From: Cloeon dipterum
Lineage: Eukaryota > Arthropoda > Insecta > Ephemeroptera > Baetidae
Reading direction: 5' to 3'
Length of the DNA: 64,000 nucleotides
Assembly: GCF_949628265.1 (NCBI RefSeq)
Contig: NC_088786.1
Span: forward strand, 38,399,681-38,463,680
Both the position numbers and the translations under genes were made by a program. Under the pieces are notes generated by a model that did not search any database, was not told where the DNA came from, and was given only the letters and a program-made list of their open reading frames with translations. Below are positions 10,796 through 23,488 of this stretch, piece after piece (the first letter of the stretch is position 1; each line of letters opens with the position of its first letter).

Positions 10796-13700
10796 ATGGC
10801 TGCCAACAAAGTGAAGGATGACGTCGAGCTGGACGAGATGGAGGACGAAGAAGACGCCGGCGACGGAGTGGTCGTGTCCAAGCGCAGCCTCCTTGGAGCC
10901 CTCAACCAGTACCAGAACGTCATCGAGATGATGCAGGCGTTGTCTCCGTCGGTCAAGCGCAGACTCAAGGCCCTCAAGCGGTTGCAGTTCGAGGCGACCA
11001 AGGTGGAGGCCCAGTTCTACCAGGAGTACCACGAGCTCGAGATGAAGTACGAGGTGCTCTACCAGCCCATCAGGGACAAGGTATACATTCTTGAGGGTCG
11101 TTTTTCAAATGTTGGATAAATTCTGGAAAATTCTCTCAGTTCAGAGCCTCAAACAGATGGCGTCACCGTTTATTTACAATTTTCTGGCACTTGAACGAAA
11201 ATTCTTGAACATTCTTGTTTCTTGGCATCAAATATTTGAACTGTACAAGCTCTTAAACGCGTTTTAAATATAAATCGAGACCTAGAACGCAAGAATTCTT
11301 GGCCTTTTGATAAATTTGATTAATTTCTAAGTCGTAATTGAGTGGTGGTGCCATCTGTCTTAAATGTTTGGCGTCAAAACTGCATGAGAGGGGGGCGTAA
11401 CCAAGGGATATGCTGCTCGTAGGGAGCGTTCGCCGCCATATTGTATTCCCTCGGTTACGCCCCCTTGTGGAAGGCTGATTTAGGCTATTTCTTCAGGGTT
11501 CGTAACCGAGGGAATATAATATGGCGGCGAACCACGCCCCCTATGAGCGCAGAGCCTGCAGAGACCGCGCTGCCATGGTGTATTCCCTCGGTTACGCCCC
11601 CTTCAGGCTGTTACGACGTCGAACAATTCAGTTTCACGCACAAAAAATATAGTATTTGTCAAAGAAAACGTCCTGAAGCTTCAAAATAAATTTAAACTCT
11701 CGATTTTTGGCATTTCAGCGAAAGGAAATCGTGAACGGTGCCCACGAGCCGACCGACCAGGAGTCGGAGTGGCCGTCGGACGATGAGAAGGATGACGATC
11801 TGTGCGAGGAGACGACCAAGATGAAAATCGAGGACGTGGCCGCCGACAGCAAGCCGGCCGCCGCCGCCGAGGACAAGAACAAGAAGAACGAGCCGGAGAA
11901 GGGCATTCCTGACTTCTGGCTCACCATCTTCAAGAACGTGGGCATCCTCTCTGAAATGGTGCAGGAACACGACGAGCCCATCCTCAAGAACCTCAAAGAC
12001 ATCGTTGTTACGCTCACCGACAAGCCAATGGTGAGCGACTTTTATTTTTAAAATAATCTCTAGCTAATTAATTCAACTCTCAGGGCTTCAACCTCGACTT
12101 CTACTTTGCGCCAAACGACTTCTTCAACAATGCAGTGCTCACCAAGCATTATGAAATGAAGTGCGAGCCCGACGAGGGCGACCCATTCAGTTTTGAAGGC
12201 CCAGAAATTGTCAAGTGCACGGTAGGTCGTTTTAAATAATTGTCTTGAAAATCTAATTTTGTATTTTCTCTCGCAGGGCTGCACAATAGACTGGAAAAAG
12301 GGAAAGAACGTGACTGTGAAGGTGGTGAAAAAGAAGCAGAAGCACCGCTCCAGAGGCTCGGTGCGCACCGTCACCAGAACTGTCCAAAATGACTCGTTCT
12401 TCAACTTCTTCGACCCGCCTGCCGGTATGAAATTCACAGAAAAGCCAATTTTGTTTAAAATTAAAATTAATTTTGCAGTCGAAGACGAGAATGAAATGGA
12501 CGACCACATTCAGTCGCTCCTCACTGCCGACTTTGAAATTGGACACTATATTCGCGAGAGGATTGTCCCCAACGCTGTCCTATTCTTCACAGGTCAGTAG
12601 TTGAAGAGCCGACGAAATTTGGCCGATTGGTCGCCTCGCCCACTTTTGTAACTCTCGGAGTCAGTCGATCGGATTGAAGTTAGTACTCGGAGATGGAGCT
12701 AACTTCACTCTGATCAGCTGATGAACGGAAACAATTAGTTTTTCAACCATCAACTGGTTGAAAGTAATTATTAGAATATTATAAGCTAAATTTTGTTTAC
12801 ATTTTGGACTATTTTCATAAATTTTAAGTATTTTTTAAGCACTTGAAAATAATATTAAATTAAATACTTCGAGAAAATTATCAATAGACACCCAGGGAAT
12901 ATTTTTTTATTATCTCCACTGTTTTGCTTGGCTAAATGCGCAATCTGGCAGGTGGCACGTCGTCAACTCGCGAATCCTGCTCCCTGTCGCTCGCCTTATT
13001 TTTGTTTTTTAACCTGAACAGACCTTATTATACCTTCAACCTGTGTTTGTTACTGTTTTTCTGGTGGTTTTGAGCGAAAGGAGCCATTTGAAACGGTTTA
13101 ATTACGGTTTGGGACACCGAAATAATTTAATTTTTGCAAATTTGCGAATTATTTTTTTATTTTTGAACCACAAACAACTAATTTTAACTTTTGGCCTGTG
13201 TTTCAGGTGGTTTTAAGTGAAAGGAGGGTTTTTGAAAGGTTAAATTACGGTTTGGGACACTCATAAATTTTTATTTTTGCACATTTGCGAATTATTTTTT
13301 ATTTTTGAATCTGAATAGACTTGTGTAAACCTTCAAACTGTTTGTAACTGTTTTTCTGGTGGTTTTAAATTTAGGGAGGGATTTAAAACGGTCAAATTAC
13401 AGTTTTGGCCGCTGAAAAAAATTAAATTTGTGCAAATATGCGAATTAATTTTATTTTTTGAACCTGAATAGACCCTTTTAAACCTTCAATCTGTGTTTTT
13501 AACAATTTTTCGGGGGGTTTTGGAACGGTAAAATTACAGTTACGACCACAAAAAAATTTAAATTTTTGCAAATTTGCTTATTTTAATTTTTTTTAACCTG
13601 AAACAACATTTTTAAACCGTTGAGCTGTGTTTTTAAAAACTTTTTTGGTGTTTTTAAGTCAAAAAAATGAGTTTAAAACGGTTATATTGCAGTTTTGGCC

Positions 13701-14491
13701 GCTGAAAAAATTAAATTTGTGCAAATATGCGAATTATTTTTAATTTTTGGACCTGTCACCACCTTATTAAATCTTCAAACTGTGTTTTTATGGTATTTTA
13801 TAGTGAATGGAGGGATTTGAAACGGTTTAATTACTTTTTGGGGCACTGAAAACATTTAATTTTTGGCAAATTTGCGATTTTTTTTTCATTTTTGAACCTT
13901 GCGCCACCTTTTAAAACATTTAACCTCTGTATTTAACTGGTTTACTGGTGGTTTTAAGTGTAAGGAAGGTTTTGGAACACAAAAAATTTGTATAAAATAT
14001 TGAAATTTTTGCAAATTTGCGAATTATTTTAAAATTTTGAACCTAAAGTGACTTTTTAACCCTTCGACATGTGTTTGTAACAGTTTTCTGGTGTTTTTAA
14101 GTTAAATTCAGGTTTAGAAACGGCTGAATTACAGTTTAGGAACACTGAAAATTCGGAACAAAAATTACAATTTTTTCAAATTCGCGAATAATTTTTTATA
14201 TTTGAGTCAGAAACTACCTTCTTAATATTTAAATTAATTTTTGAGAGTAAACCCAAGGAACAATTTTTGTATGATCCCCATCGTTTTTAAATAATAATTT
14301 TTTTCAATATCTGATCAATGCTATTTTGTCTTTCAGGCGAGGCTTTAGAAGACGAGGATTACGAGGAGGAAGAGGAGATGGAGGACGAGGACGAAGAGGA
14401 GGGCGAGAACGAGGGTGGCGGCGGAGTGGTGAACAAGGCGTCGCTGCGCAACGCCGCCGCCGGCAACCCCAACGAGTGCAAGCAGCAATAA
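10796..14491 (+). CDS. Nap1: Nucleosome assembly protein 1
   Basis: Histone H2A-H2B chaperone that shuttles histones and helps assemble nucleosomes. Six exons: 10796-11080, 11719-12030, 12084-12221, 12277-12424, 12479-12592 and 14337-14491, giving 383 aa (fly Nap1 370). The NAP domain is unmistakable: GIPDFWLTIFKNV, MVQEHDEPILKNLKDI, TKHYEMKCEPDEGDPFSF, DWKKGKNVTVKVVKKKQKH, NDSFFNFFDPP and ADFEIGHYIRERI. A basic stretch at residues 263-268 fits the nuclear signal. The tail is Glu/Asp-rich and ends CKQQ, a CAAX-type prenylation motif as in human NAP1L1. An ATG at 10790 lies six bases upstream in frame, but AATGCAG before 10796 looks like a leader-intron acceptor, so I start at MAANKVK. Intron 1 holds a MITE and intron 5 a tandem array. 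Confidence 0.96.
11385..11615. mobile_element. GGGGGCGTAACC MITE in Nap1 intron 1
   Basis: GGGGGGCGTAACCAAGGGAT at 11393 and GTTACGCCCCC at its partner ends. GCCGCCATATTGTATTCC lies at about 11431, with a second inverted pair at 11500-11605. Confidence 0.75.
12940..14230. repeat. ~154 bp minisatellite array in Nap1 intron 5
   Basis: A leader (ATCTGGCAGGTGGCACGTCG, then TCAACTCGCGAATCCTG) is followed by about eight degenerate units. Each has TTTCTGGTGGTTTTAAGTG, then AACGGTTAAATTACAGTTTG, GGACACTGA, TGCAAATTTGCGAATTATTT, TTGAACCTGAA and CCTTCAACCTGTG. The GGTGGT anchors at 13063, 13206, 13358, 13513, 13647, 13792, 13947 and about 14090 give spacings of 134-155 bp. Confidence 0.85.
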
Positions 14492-15230
14492 TAATTCTGT
14501 TGGAAAGAACGAAGAAGCCTCTGTGTTGATTGGACCATATCTCAATATAATGAAAACACGCGTACACCACCACCACCACACTGACACACACCGACACACA
14601 AATTAAAAATGATGTATTTCCAAGCGGCAATCTCTTTGCGTTCGACAATATATTATGTAAACGATATTATTTATTGCTTTCATCATCACAGCCAGTGGGA
14701 CTCAATCAACCTCACAAGTTACTACTCCTCCTCCTCTTGTTTTTCCAATGATTATTCCTCAAGCTAGGCAACTACTTTTTTGTGTAAGTGTCGCTTGCTC
14801 GGTCGCTACACTCTGAAACTCGCACGATCGTTGTTTTCGGCCTTAATTTCTTTGTCGTCCTGGATTTTTACTTGGATCTTGCTAAGTTACCTAGAATATT
14901 ACGGATGATTAAATTGCATACTTTATAATAATTGACCTTGGTTTCATTGACACACACCCGTTAAGAACTTGACCTTGTTTCCTTATCGCTGCTGAAGTTG
15001 GCCTCAATTCGCCGTACCTCCTGATAGCGCCAATTACTACATACTACAAAGTTAAACAGTGCCATTTTTTGGCGCTGATGAGAGTTTATATTGTGGTGCC
15101 ACGAATTATTTTTTTTATCAAACTCACCTTGACAGCAAAAACAAATATTTTTCTGAATGGATGGTTACTATTACTAAGTAAATATTCTAACGTATTCAAC
15201 TGATGGTGCTAGAGCATTTAAATTGAAGAC
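14492..15230. other. Nap1 3' region and intergenic DNA
   Basis: Presumed 3'UTR followed by DNA in which I see no gene. There is a short CACCACCACCACCAC run near 14565. Confidence 0.4.
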
Positions 15231-15239
15231 CTCAGCATC

Positions 15240-16290
15240 CCAGATGATGCAAAGAATTTTCTTTTGAAGCAGAACCAACGGAACCGCGTTAAAGTGGGAA
15301 ATGAACAGTGGCGCCATCTTTTATTGTTAGTGTAAACATTTCAAATGAAAAATTGTTTAAAATCCTCATAAAACGGCGTGAATTTTCAAAATCTGATCTG
15401 AAAATATTAACCTCAAAATAAATTATTTTGCACAAAATTCTTCTAATTTGTTAATGGCGGCACAGGAAAATGTTCCCTTCGACCGAGTTATTTTTGGTAT
15501 TTAAAAATACTAGATTTCTCGGTCGATTTGGTCGATTTTTTGATGTGCATGAAACCGAAATATTCGGCGTCAAAACAGCCGAAATCGGCCTCCTAAGAGG
15601 GGGGCGTAACCGAGTGATTACAATTTGGTGACTTACCACGCCCCCTATGACCGTTGAGCAGTTTACAGCGAGCTTATACCTGCTGTGTCCGCGCCACCAT
15701 ATTGCATTCCCTCGGTTACGCCCCCCTCTTCGGTGGCCGATTTTGGTTTTTAGCACGTCTAAAATTAGCAAATTAATTTAAAAAAAAGCAAAATAGATAG
15801 ATTGAGTCTGAAATCGCAGCGGAAATGCCTTAAAACCGCTTAATTAAAACAGAATTTTTAAGAAAGTCTGTGGTTGCGCCATCTGTTGGCGGTTAAAAGA
15901 TATTCGTACTATACTAAGGGATGCTATTCAATATGCAACGCAGACCATTTGAGAAATCATCAAAAACAAACGTGGCTGGGCTGTCTGGCGCGGCTGAGCC
16001 GATAATAAAGGTCGCGGCGGCTGCATGGCGGCTCGTGCAAATGATCGGCTGGCGCGGCGCGGCGCGGCCGGCTCAGATGTCTAGTGGCGGCATATCTATT
16101 TATTATTGTTTTTGCATCCTGCTCTAACGCAAAATTGATTTGGATCGAATTTTTAATGAAAAAAGTTCTGCAAAAATTGTGCATCGTTTTCTACTACTCG
16201 AGTCGCGGTTTATTTGCCTTCAGCGCTATCAAATTTAAAAAAACTATCACCAATTTTTCATTAATTGTGCAAACATTTTATTTTGACTAG
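15240..16290. repeat. Left border block of the B-D cluster
   Basis: Shares blocks with the right border at about 32400-33310: CGGAACCGCSTTWAAGT, GAACAGTGGCGCCATCT, TTCTTCTAATTTGTTAATGG, and the CGCGAGTC-type stretch before GGTTTATTTGCCT. It includes a GGGGGCGTAACC MITE (about 15500-15770, core 15595-15730) and half of the GGCGCCATCT foldback (15815-15900). A GC-rich stretch at 15960-16080 has imperfect inverted symmetry. No gene is seen. Confidence 0.6.
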
Positions 16291-16330
16291 TGCTTTCACA
16301 TTAAATAAATTTTATTGCTTGCAAATGAAT

Positions 16331-16895
16331 TTTTCCTTGTCCTTTCACAACATAATTTAAATTAATTACCCTCTGATCACATTTAATTACAATAAGCGGT
16401 AATTTATTATAGTTTTGTTTACAGATTAATTTGTTTTGCGCCCCTCTCACCTTCATGCGACTGTAAATACGGGAGAGGATGCGAGCCACCTGCTTTTATT
16501 CCCCACAGGAGTCAGTCGCATTGTGTCAAGACGTTCTTTTGTTGTTGTTTTTGTGAAATCACAAAAAATACACTGTGCAATACAAGAAAAGAAACGACGT
16601 CGTGGGGGGTTAATGACAGGGTGAGCGTTGCTCAGATAAAGGAGAGCAGGGAAGATATTTCACCATTAATTGCGATATTGTTTGACACCGCCGGCGGCAT
16701 ATTACACCTATGTCAACCTTTTCTTGACTCCGTCATGCGCACAGAAATACATAAAATATATCCCTGGATTATCCTAAAAGCAGTCGTACTCGCAGTCGTG
16801 ATTTCACCCTCGCTCGCTCACCACTTGTGTGTTCTTTCTCCTGCGCACCCTGTGTACAAAAAGCAACAAGAAAATGGTAAAGATTAATTTTTAGT
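16331..16895 (+). repeat. 5' flank of gene B, with Fgop2-tail-derived segment
   Basis: 16331-16445 is the inverted Fgop2 3'-end segment. 16440-16895 is the shared F-box/LRR 5' flank ending at the start codon exon. It is the most diverged of the four flanks. Confidence 0.75.
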
Positions 16896-19800
16896 AATCG
16901 TATGAAAATTAATCCGTTCCTTAAACCCAGCAGAAAATCCTGAGCGGATTTTTGCCGCTCTTTCTTACTCGCTCATTTTACACACGCGTATTTTGGACAT
17001 TTATTTCTCGCGCGCTCTTTCTTGCTTTCTGACTCGTTTCTGCTCTTTTTCGCTCAATGCTGCTCGCTCAAACAAGCTTTTGTTGCTCGCTCATTTAAGC
17101 ACGGAAAATTTCGGAAGAAAATTTTCCAAAAATTTAGAAAAAGGGTCGATTTTTAATATTGAGATTTATAGACGATAAACGTTTCTGAAATTCACAGGAT
17201 TCATCGTTCAAATGATTAGAAATAGAATGGCGTTTTAAATTGTAAAAGACCCAATATGGTTTTTCCAATATAAAATTCCAAGAATTTTCGAAAAAAAAGT
17301 GTGTTGGTCCAGGAATCCTGACCGGCGTAGGCGAGATAAACGTTAGCGGGATTTGGTGGGATTTGGCGAGTTATTGTGAAACGAGAATAGCGCGGGACAG
17401 AGCACGCAAGTAAGTGCGACTTGGCGTGGTCCCGCGCGAGTTTGGCGAATTATTCGGTTTTTCTTTGGAATTTTCCTATGTTTTGTGAGAGAAATCGCTG
17501 TGTGGTGAGCAGGGAGGGTGCCACTCACCGATTTAAGCGAGATATAGCGTGGATGATTGACTAAGTGTCTGCTGTTTCTGGCGGCGGATTGCATAAGATT
17601 GCGTCAGATTGCGTGGCTGCGGGACTGATCGTGGCATTCTGTCGTGACTTTGTCGCGTTTTGTCACAGTTTTAAGCCCGCGAATTCCGCGACTGGCTTGT
17701 AAATTGGGAAACTGTGGTGCCAGTCGGTGTGGCCTGCGTGGGACGCGTTGTCACCAAGTCCAGGGCATGGCCTCTCCGTGAGGAGGCCGCCGCCTGACTT
17801 GGGCGCCCGCCAGTTGGACGTCACCGGCGAACACACCAAACCCAATATCCTACCCATTAACGTTGAGTCTCTTTCACTTTTTGTAATTAAATTAGTTTGC
17901 CAATAAATCAGTTTCCTTGCTTTGCCAAACCCTGCTCGTTACCCTTCTGAATCATTTACCCTTAAACCAGGACAAGGTAGAATTGTTTCTTCAATTCCAG
18001 TAGCGCTTTAAGTCAGGTTAGAGATTGTTAGTAAGCTAGCTATTTGTGCCGCGAGCGAAGAATCCCAAGTGAGGACAACCCTTTCCCCCTAGACACCGAC
18101 CCCGCCGTCCTTGTCTGACGCTGGCCTCTGGGTGGTCTGCAACTCCTCCTCCTTCCTTCACGGCTGCAGGATTTGGTGCTTCTCTTTCTCCTGGGCAAAC
18201 GTCCATCAAGCTCGTCCTGCATCGGCTCCAGAGCAGGCCAGGTCCTTCGAGGACGCGTCATCTTCGCACGTCGGCTTCGGTTTCGTCTTGTCTTCTTCCT
18301 GTGGTTTGAGCAGACGCACTGCTCGAGCGCGGCCGCTTTAGACACCGCGGCTCTGTTGCTCCTTGGCAGGGGACTTTTTAATTCGCCCTGGCGTACACTT
18401 CCGCCAGTTTGACGTCACATTTTGGGGCTTTGAATAGCGCCTCAGGTGGCACCTTTACATGTAGCACCTCAGAGAGCCCCTCAATTGGGTCGTGGCTTGG
18501 CGTCTCAGGTGGTGCAGCCAGCGTCACAACAGGTGGCGCTGAGCGCGGCTGAAAAATGGGCGCTGGTGGCGCAACATCTGGTTCCTTTTCTGGCAACGCT
18601 TCAAGCTGCGCAGCGCGCAGCACCTCAACAGGCGCACTAGCGTCACAGCTGGGGGCGTGTCACGCATCTCAGGATCAGGGGGCACGACGCACAAAGCCGC
18701 TTCAGGCTGCGCCGTGCGCTGCACCTCACGCGGCGCCACACTGTTACATCAGGTGGCGTACCACGCGGCTCAGGGTGCAGCACCGTCATCAGCGACGTAA
18801 GGATAACACTTTGCGACCGCTTCACACGCTCAGCAAACGCGTCTCGCGCTGCCCAGACCTTCACAAGGTCGGCCCCTGATCAGGTCATCCCGGTCCGTCC
18901 ATCATGTCGAAAGCCGGGTCTTGCTGCCTAACTTCAGCCAGTCTCATTTCTAATGAATCCGACCTTTGCTTGGACAGGCTCTCAGCCATCCGTCTGCGCT
19001 CAGGGGAGATCCACCAGAGATAACGGTCCATAAGCTCACGTTCCTCGCGCGTTAGTTTCGTCCGCCGGTCTTGCCAAAGCCGTTTGTTTAATCTCTTGAG
19101 CCTGTAACTCAAGAAGACCATTAACTGGAGCAGCCATCAGGCAGTTGAACTCGAGGATGTAAAGCCTGCACTCATCCTCTGTAAGTTCACGGCTCTCCTC
19201 ATCCAACATCGGGTTAGATCCCTCATTCGGCATCGATGGCAGCGCCGGCGGCACCGCAAGCGGGGCCATGGGCCCTGCAAGCTGGGCCGGGCGCGCTACA
19301 GAGCCGGGGCTGGTCGAAGCCGACCGCATGTACCCAAGTCATTCACTGGCTTGCAGCAGCCGGTGACTGGACAGGCGGGCAAAGACTCGAGCCTTCAATG
19401 AAATAAGTGCAAGGCCGAGTCAGACACGCGTCATTTCGCGGTTCTGGACCAGGCCAGGCGTCCTCCACCTGAGGGCTTACAACTCGGGCATAGCCGGAGA
19501 AGTTTACAGTCATTTCCAGGCAAAGAAACTAAATTTTTAAGTAAAATATACGATGGCGCCATCTGCGCTGATGGCAGCTACGTACACTGAGGATTTATAC
19601 AACTGGTAAATCCCACCAAACAATGTCGACTAACAATTTTATTTCTGCACTTTGGCCTTTCATTCTCGTTGCCATTAGAAAATATTTTTACTGCCGTAAT
19701 TATTATTAATTGTTTATTCCTACTGTCATAGTTACAAAATTTAAATACATAAAATTAAGACATGGTAAGAATGGGCAAACAGATGCTAGCAGAAAAACTG

Positions 19801-22583
19801 CAAAAACGCTTGAATTAAATTGTTATTTTCCTCTTTTATACATACACTATGCGCTTTGTTGCTAAAAACCTCTAATTTTTTCTTACAGGTGCCACCCAGC
19901 CTAGTGGGCCTGGCTATCAAAGCTGTTTATGACAACATCGATAGTTTTGACGAGGAATTACTTAAGACCTGTATTGGTAAGCATTAGCAATTTCTACATA
20001 AAAATAAAAAAATTTCAAAACGTTGCTCTTGAAAACAGTCTTTGACAAAGTTTCTGAGCACACCAATCGATTCTTGAGGGTCGAATTGGGGAAAGTGGAT
20101 AATTTTTTTTCCGCCCAAATATTGCAGCGCGACTTGCGAACTTTATATCCCGCCAAAACAATATGAATGCTAGAACTGCGCAAGCGTAAAAGCTGGTTTG
20201 AGCACTTGCAGAGAGACTGCCTATACGAATGACTTCTTTGTCAGACCCATTCAACTCTGACGCATGCGCACTTCTCGTTAAGACGTTCAAATGATTTTGG
20301 CGGGAAAAAGTTCGCACGTCGCGCTGGACTTATTGGTCGGAAAAATCTCCACTTTAGCTAATTTGACCCTCCAGAATCGATTGGTGTGCTCAGAAACTTC
20401 GTCAAAGACAGGGTCTTTCAAAAAATGAATGAAATATATATTATGTTGAACTGTATCACAATGATGAATTTTAAAGACGAATTAATTTTAAGGACCTGTG
20501 CGGCGGGAGATGCTCGAAGATATGTTCCGAAAGGCGAAGGACCATTATTCAAAATGCCATTACGGCGAAACAAATCATAATGACAAAATATGGGCAATTC
20601 TGCCTTGCTTGATCAAGTCCAAATTTTATACAAAAATTGACATCAGCTCTTTGACGTTCACGGGCTGCAAATACTGTACCTGGCCCAACTATCGCTTTCA
20701 AGAGGTAAATTGCATTTTAAATTAAAAATTCCATTATGTAATATTTATGATTAATTTTTCAGTTCATCAGGTGTTTAGGGACAAACACTCCGAACCTGAA
20801 GGAATTAAAAATGATTGGTTCCAGCAATTTTGAAAATTCACTCGAAGAGCGCGAAGTGGCTTCGATTGTTCAGCTCAAGAATTTGACCATCCTTGACATT
20901 TTTAGAGTTCAGGTTTCTCTGTCAGGAATTTTGGACATCTCCCGACGATGCGAAAAATTAATGAAAATCAGAGTGATTAAATCTGTCAGAATTGACGAAG
21001 AACCTTCAATTCCTACCCTCGTCAGGGATGACTTTGCGTACGTCCACATCGAGGCGTTATTGAGCGTTGGTTTGGTATCCCTGCACATGGATACTACAGA
21101 ACCAAATCAGAACCAAGATAATTCAACTAAGAATTATTCCATTACTTTGAGGCATCAGCCAAGATATATTCGAGAGTTTTCTTTGGCACTACCATTTGCT
21201 AAAAAACTACAGGGCATACATGTAAGAATTTGTTTCCCTTTTACTTCAGTAAATTTTAATAAATTAATATTTCAGATTGATTGCATTCTCCTAGAGGATA
21301 CTGAAGAAATGGTCGAGTTCCCGCACCTTCCAGTAATAGAATACGCAAGGATTGATTGCAATAGTAAATCTGCACACGCCTTAAGGTGTTTCCTGGAAAG
21401 AAACGGAGAGACTCTTCAAGTGTTGCATCTAAGTGGTATTCACAGCGAGGAGAACATGACCTTCAGCGAAATCTTCAGCTTCTGCCCTCATCTTCAGTGC
21501 TTGGAATTATTTGATTGCTATTTATCTGGGAATGATGCACCTGTTGATGCGATGCAACAACTGAAACGATTTGAATGGAGCAATTTTGGAAAACGGTATG
21601 GAAATTATAGAAAAAAATTGAATTTTTAGAAAGCCGTACAAAACTTTCTTTTTACCCTGGTTGGTAATTATGCTTCTAACACGTGAATGTGAATTTTTTT
21701 CATTCTTTTGCTAATTTTAGTTTTAAACCATGCAAAATCTTTTTTTTTATTTTAAATTTCCCAATTTTTAAATATTAATTAAGCCTGTTTTTATTTAACA
21801 GTCCAAATAATTTAATTTAAGCACACTAATCGATTTTTGAGGTTCAAAATAGTTAGAGTGGGTATTTTTCCGACATAAAAGTCCAGCGTGACGTGCAAAT
21901 TTTTTCCCGCCAAAACATAATATGAGCGAGAAATGCGCATGCGCAAGAGCTGGGTTTAAGCTCTTGCAGAGAGACCACCCGTACGAATGACTTCTTTGTC
22001 AGATCGAGCCAGCTCTCACGCATGCGCACTTCTCGCGAATAGGCTCATATTGTTTTGGCGGAAAAAAAATTCGCAATATGTAGCGCTCGCCTTTTTGGTC
22101 GGTAAAAATATCCATATTTTACCTAATTCGACGCTCTATAGAATCGATTGGTGTGCTGAGTAACACCGTCAAAGACGGCCTTAAAAATAAAACAGGAAGA
22201 GAAAGGAAAAGGTTTCATAAAAAAAATTTGATTTTTTGACCAATTTTTCGTTGTTTTCTCTCATTATTGTTTTAAATCATTGCAGTTATTCCCTCGATGT
22301 CGTCGCTTTTTCGAGCATTTTGTCAGCGCCTCTTCTTGAAGATCTCTGCATTGTCCTGTACAAAATTGACTTCAGCGACAACGCCACCGTCACTGCTCGG
22401 ATTCAACGACGCGAAATCTTGCAGAATCTCAAGGAATTTTATATGCCTATGATGGAATACACTTTCGAGATTTTCGGGGGCGACAAATATCCCACTTACT
22501 TACAAGGTTTCAATGTTTTGAATACCACTATTATTCATTCAATAAAAATCGCTAGTGGGGCGGATTACTGCACCGTTATTTAG
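16874..22583 (+). CDS. F-box/LRR-like paralogue B
   Basis: Second member of the local family; function unknown. Exons 16874-16876 (ATG only, then GTAAAG), 19889-19976, 20493-20704, 20763-21221, 21276-21595 and 22286-22583, with the same phases as A, C and D, give 459 aa. The N-terminus (MVPPSLVGLAIKAVYDNI) resembles a SKP1/elongin-binding box. Conserved IWAILPCLIKSKF follows, then irregular leucine-rich segments: NTPNLKELKM, QLKNLTILDI, CEKLMKIRV, HLPVIEYARIDC, ETLQVLHLSGI, CPHLQCLELFDC and a last-exon SSILSAPLLEDL. A role as substrate receptor of a cullin ligase is inference from architecture only. Intron 1 is expanded to 3 kb by an insertion, and introns 2 and 5 each carry a foldback element. 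Confidence 0.75.
17290..19545. mobile_element. GC-rich unclassified insertion in intron 1 of gene B
   Basis: Absent from the paralogous introns. It differs sharply in composition from its surroundings and contains fragmentary reading frames on the minus strand. The best is 18885-19121 (LTREERELMDRYLWWISPER), with upstream minus-strand sequence 19122-19329 (LTEDECRLYILEFNCLM) in another frame. 17870-18060 has a CCAATAAATCAG signal and a pyrimidine-rich stretch that could be terminal-repeat-like. It may be a decayed retroelement. I do not recognise a domain. Confidence 0.45.
20030..20420. mobile_element. Foldback element in intron 2 of gene B
   Basis: Arms GTTTCTGAGCACACCAATCG (about 20061) and CGATTGGTGTGCTCAGAAAC (about 20378), with TTTGGCGGGAAAAAGTTCGC on the right arm and a degraded mirror on the left. 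The core carries CTCTGACGCATGCGCACTTC. Confidence 0.8.
21815..22185. mobile_element. Foldback element in intron 5 of gene B
   Basis: Arms GCACACTAATCGATT and AATCGATTGGTGTGC. Inside are TTTTTTCCCGCCAAAACATA on the left and TATTGTTTTGGCGG on the right, with AAATGCGCATGCGC and CGCATGCGCACTTCTCGC around a loop. Confidence 0.8.
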
Positions 22584-22589
22584 CTCGAC

Positions 22590-22945
22590 CTTGAAACACT
22601 GTACAATGCTTGCCTTATGCTCGCAGCGTTGCCATTTTCTCAAGGTTGCGTTGCCGTAATCCGCCCCCGTAACCATTTTCATGAAAACAATATGTCTTAT
22701 GTATTATATCACAGTTTTAATACGTATATTTGTTTTTCTTTAACTAATAACAACTTTTTAAAAGAGAATTCCGTGTAGTTTTTTACCGCCAAAAATATGA
22801 ACCTGTAAGAGAGAGTTGCGCATGCGTCAAAGCTGGTGTGGCCCAGGAGAGGCATCAGATTAGCAACACCAGCCGGCGGTTGGCGTGTAGCAGCTCTGAC
22901 GCATGCGCATTCCTCGGTTAAAAAAACATAATCAGTGCTGCCAAC
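22590..22945. repeat. Gene B 3' flank, shared with C and D
   Basis: Blocks CTTGAAACACTGTACAATGC, GCGTTGCCATTTTCTC and TTTTCTTTAACTAATAA recur after genes C and D. A short foldback with GCGCATGCGTCAAAGCTGGT and CAGCTCTGACGCATGCGCAT follows at 22790-22940. Confidence 0.65.
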
Positions 22946-23139
22946 CACGGTTTAAACGAGTAAGATTATTCAAAAGATTCTTGAAAACAAAAATTCTTCA
23001 CTTGATATCTGCTTATAGAGCATGGAATATATTAGATTATTTTGATAATTCCAGTCGTAAAATCCAGGCTAAAAATTTCAGGCAACGAAGGGAGCCACCT
23101 TAAAGTGAGAAATTTGCTTACATAATCCTCATTGTAAGC

Positions 23140-23488
23140 TGGAGAGCCGCTCGGCTGAGGGGTCAGTCGCATTGTGTGTTCTTTTGTTGTTTTCTGGTGA
23201 AATCCCAAAAAATATACTCTGGAATGCAAGAAGAGAAACGACGTGGGAGGATAAACAAAGGGTGAGCGTCACTCAGATAAAGGAGAGGGAAGATTTCACA
23301 ATTCGTTGCGACAGCGTTTTGAGGCTGGCGGCGGCATTACCACCAGGCAACCTTTTTCACTCGTCATGCGCACAGAAAATAAGCCCCTGGATTCTCCTGT
23401 TAAAGCATAAGGGAGAATCGCAGTCGTGATTTCACCCTCGTACGTGTGTCTTCTCTCCCCTGCACCCTGCACAGCAAGAGCAACAAAA
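23140..23488 (+). repeat. Co-duplicated 5' flank of gene C
   Basis: Closely similar to the D flank and to the inverted A flank: GTCAGTCGCATTGTGTG, TGGAATGCAAGAAGAG, GGGTGAGCGTC, CAGGCAACCTTTTTCACTCG and TCATGCGCACAGAAAA. It probably includes promoter and leader. Confidence 0.8.

Noticed and set aside
12940-14230. CRISPR array in the regularly repeated Nap1 intron
   Set aside because: Units are ~154 bp, degenerate throughout, with no short identical repeat plus unique spacer pattern, in a eukaryotic intron.
14304-14648. Antisense frame opposite the Nap1 acidic tail
   Set aside because: Shadow of GAG/GAC-rich coding sequence; no independent splice or start evidence.
18040-18879. Several short frames on both strands near 18 kb as genes
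   Set aside because: Low-complexity Ala/Pro/Arg composition, overlapping in all frames, inside an insertion absent from the paralogues.
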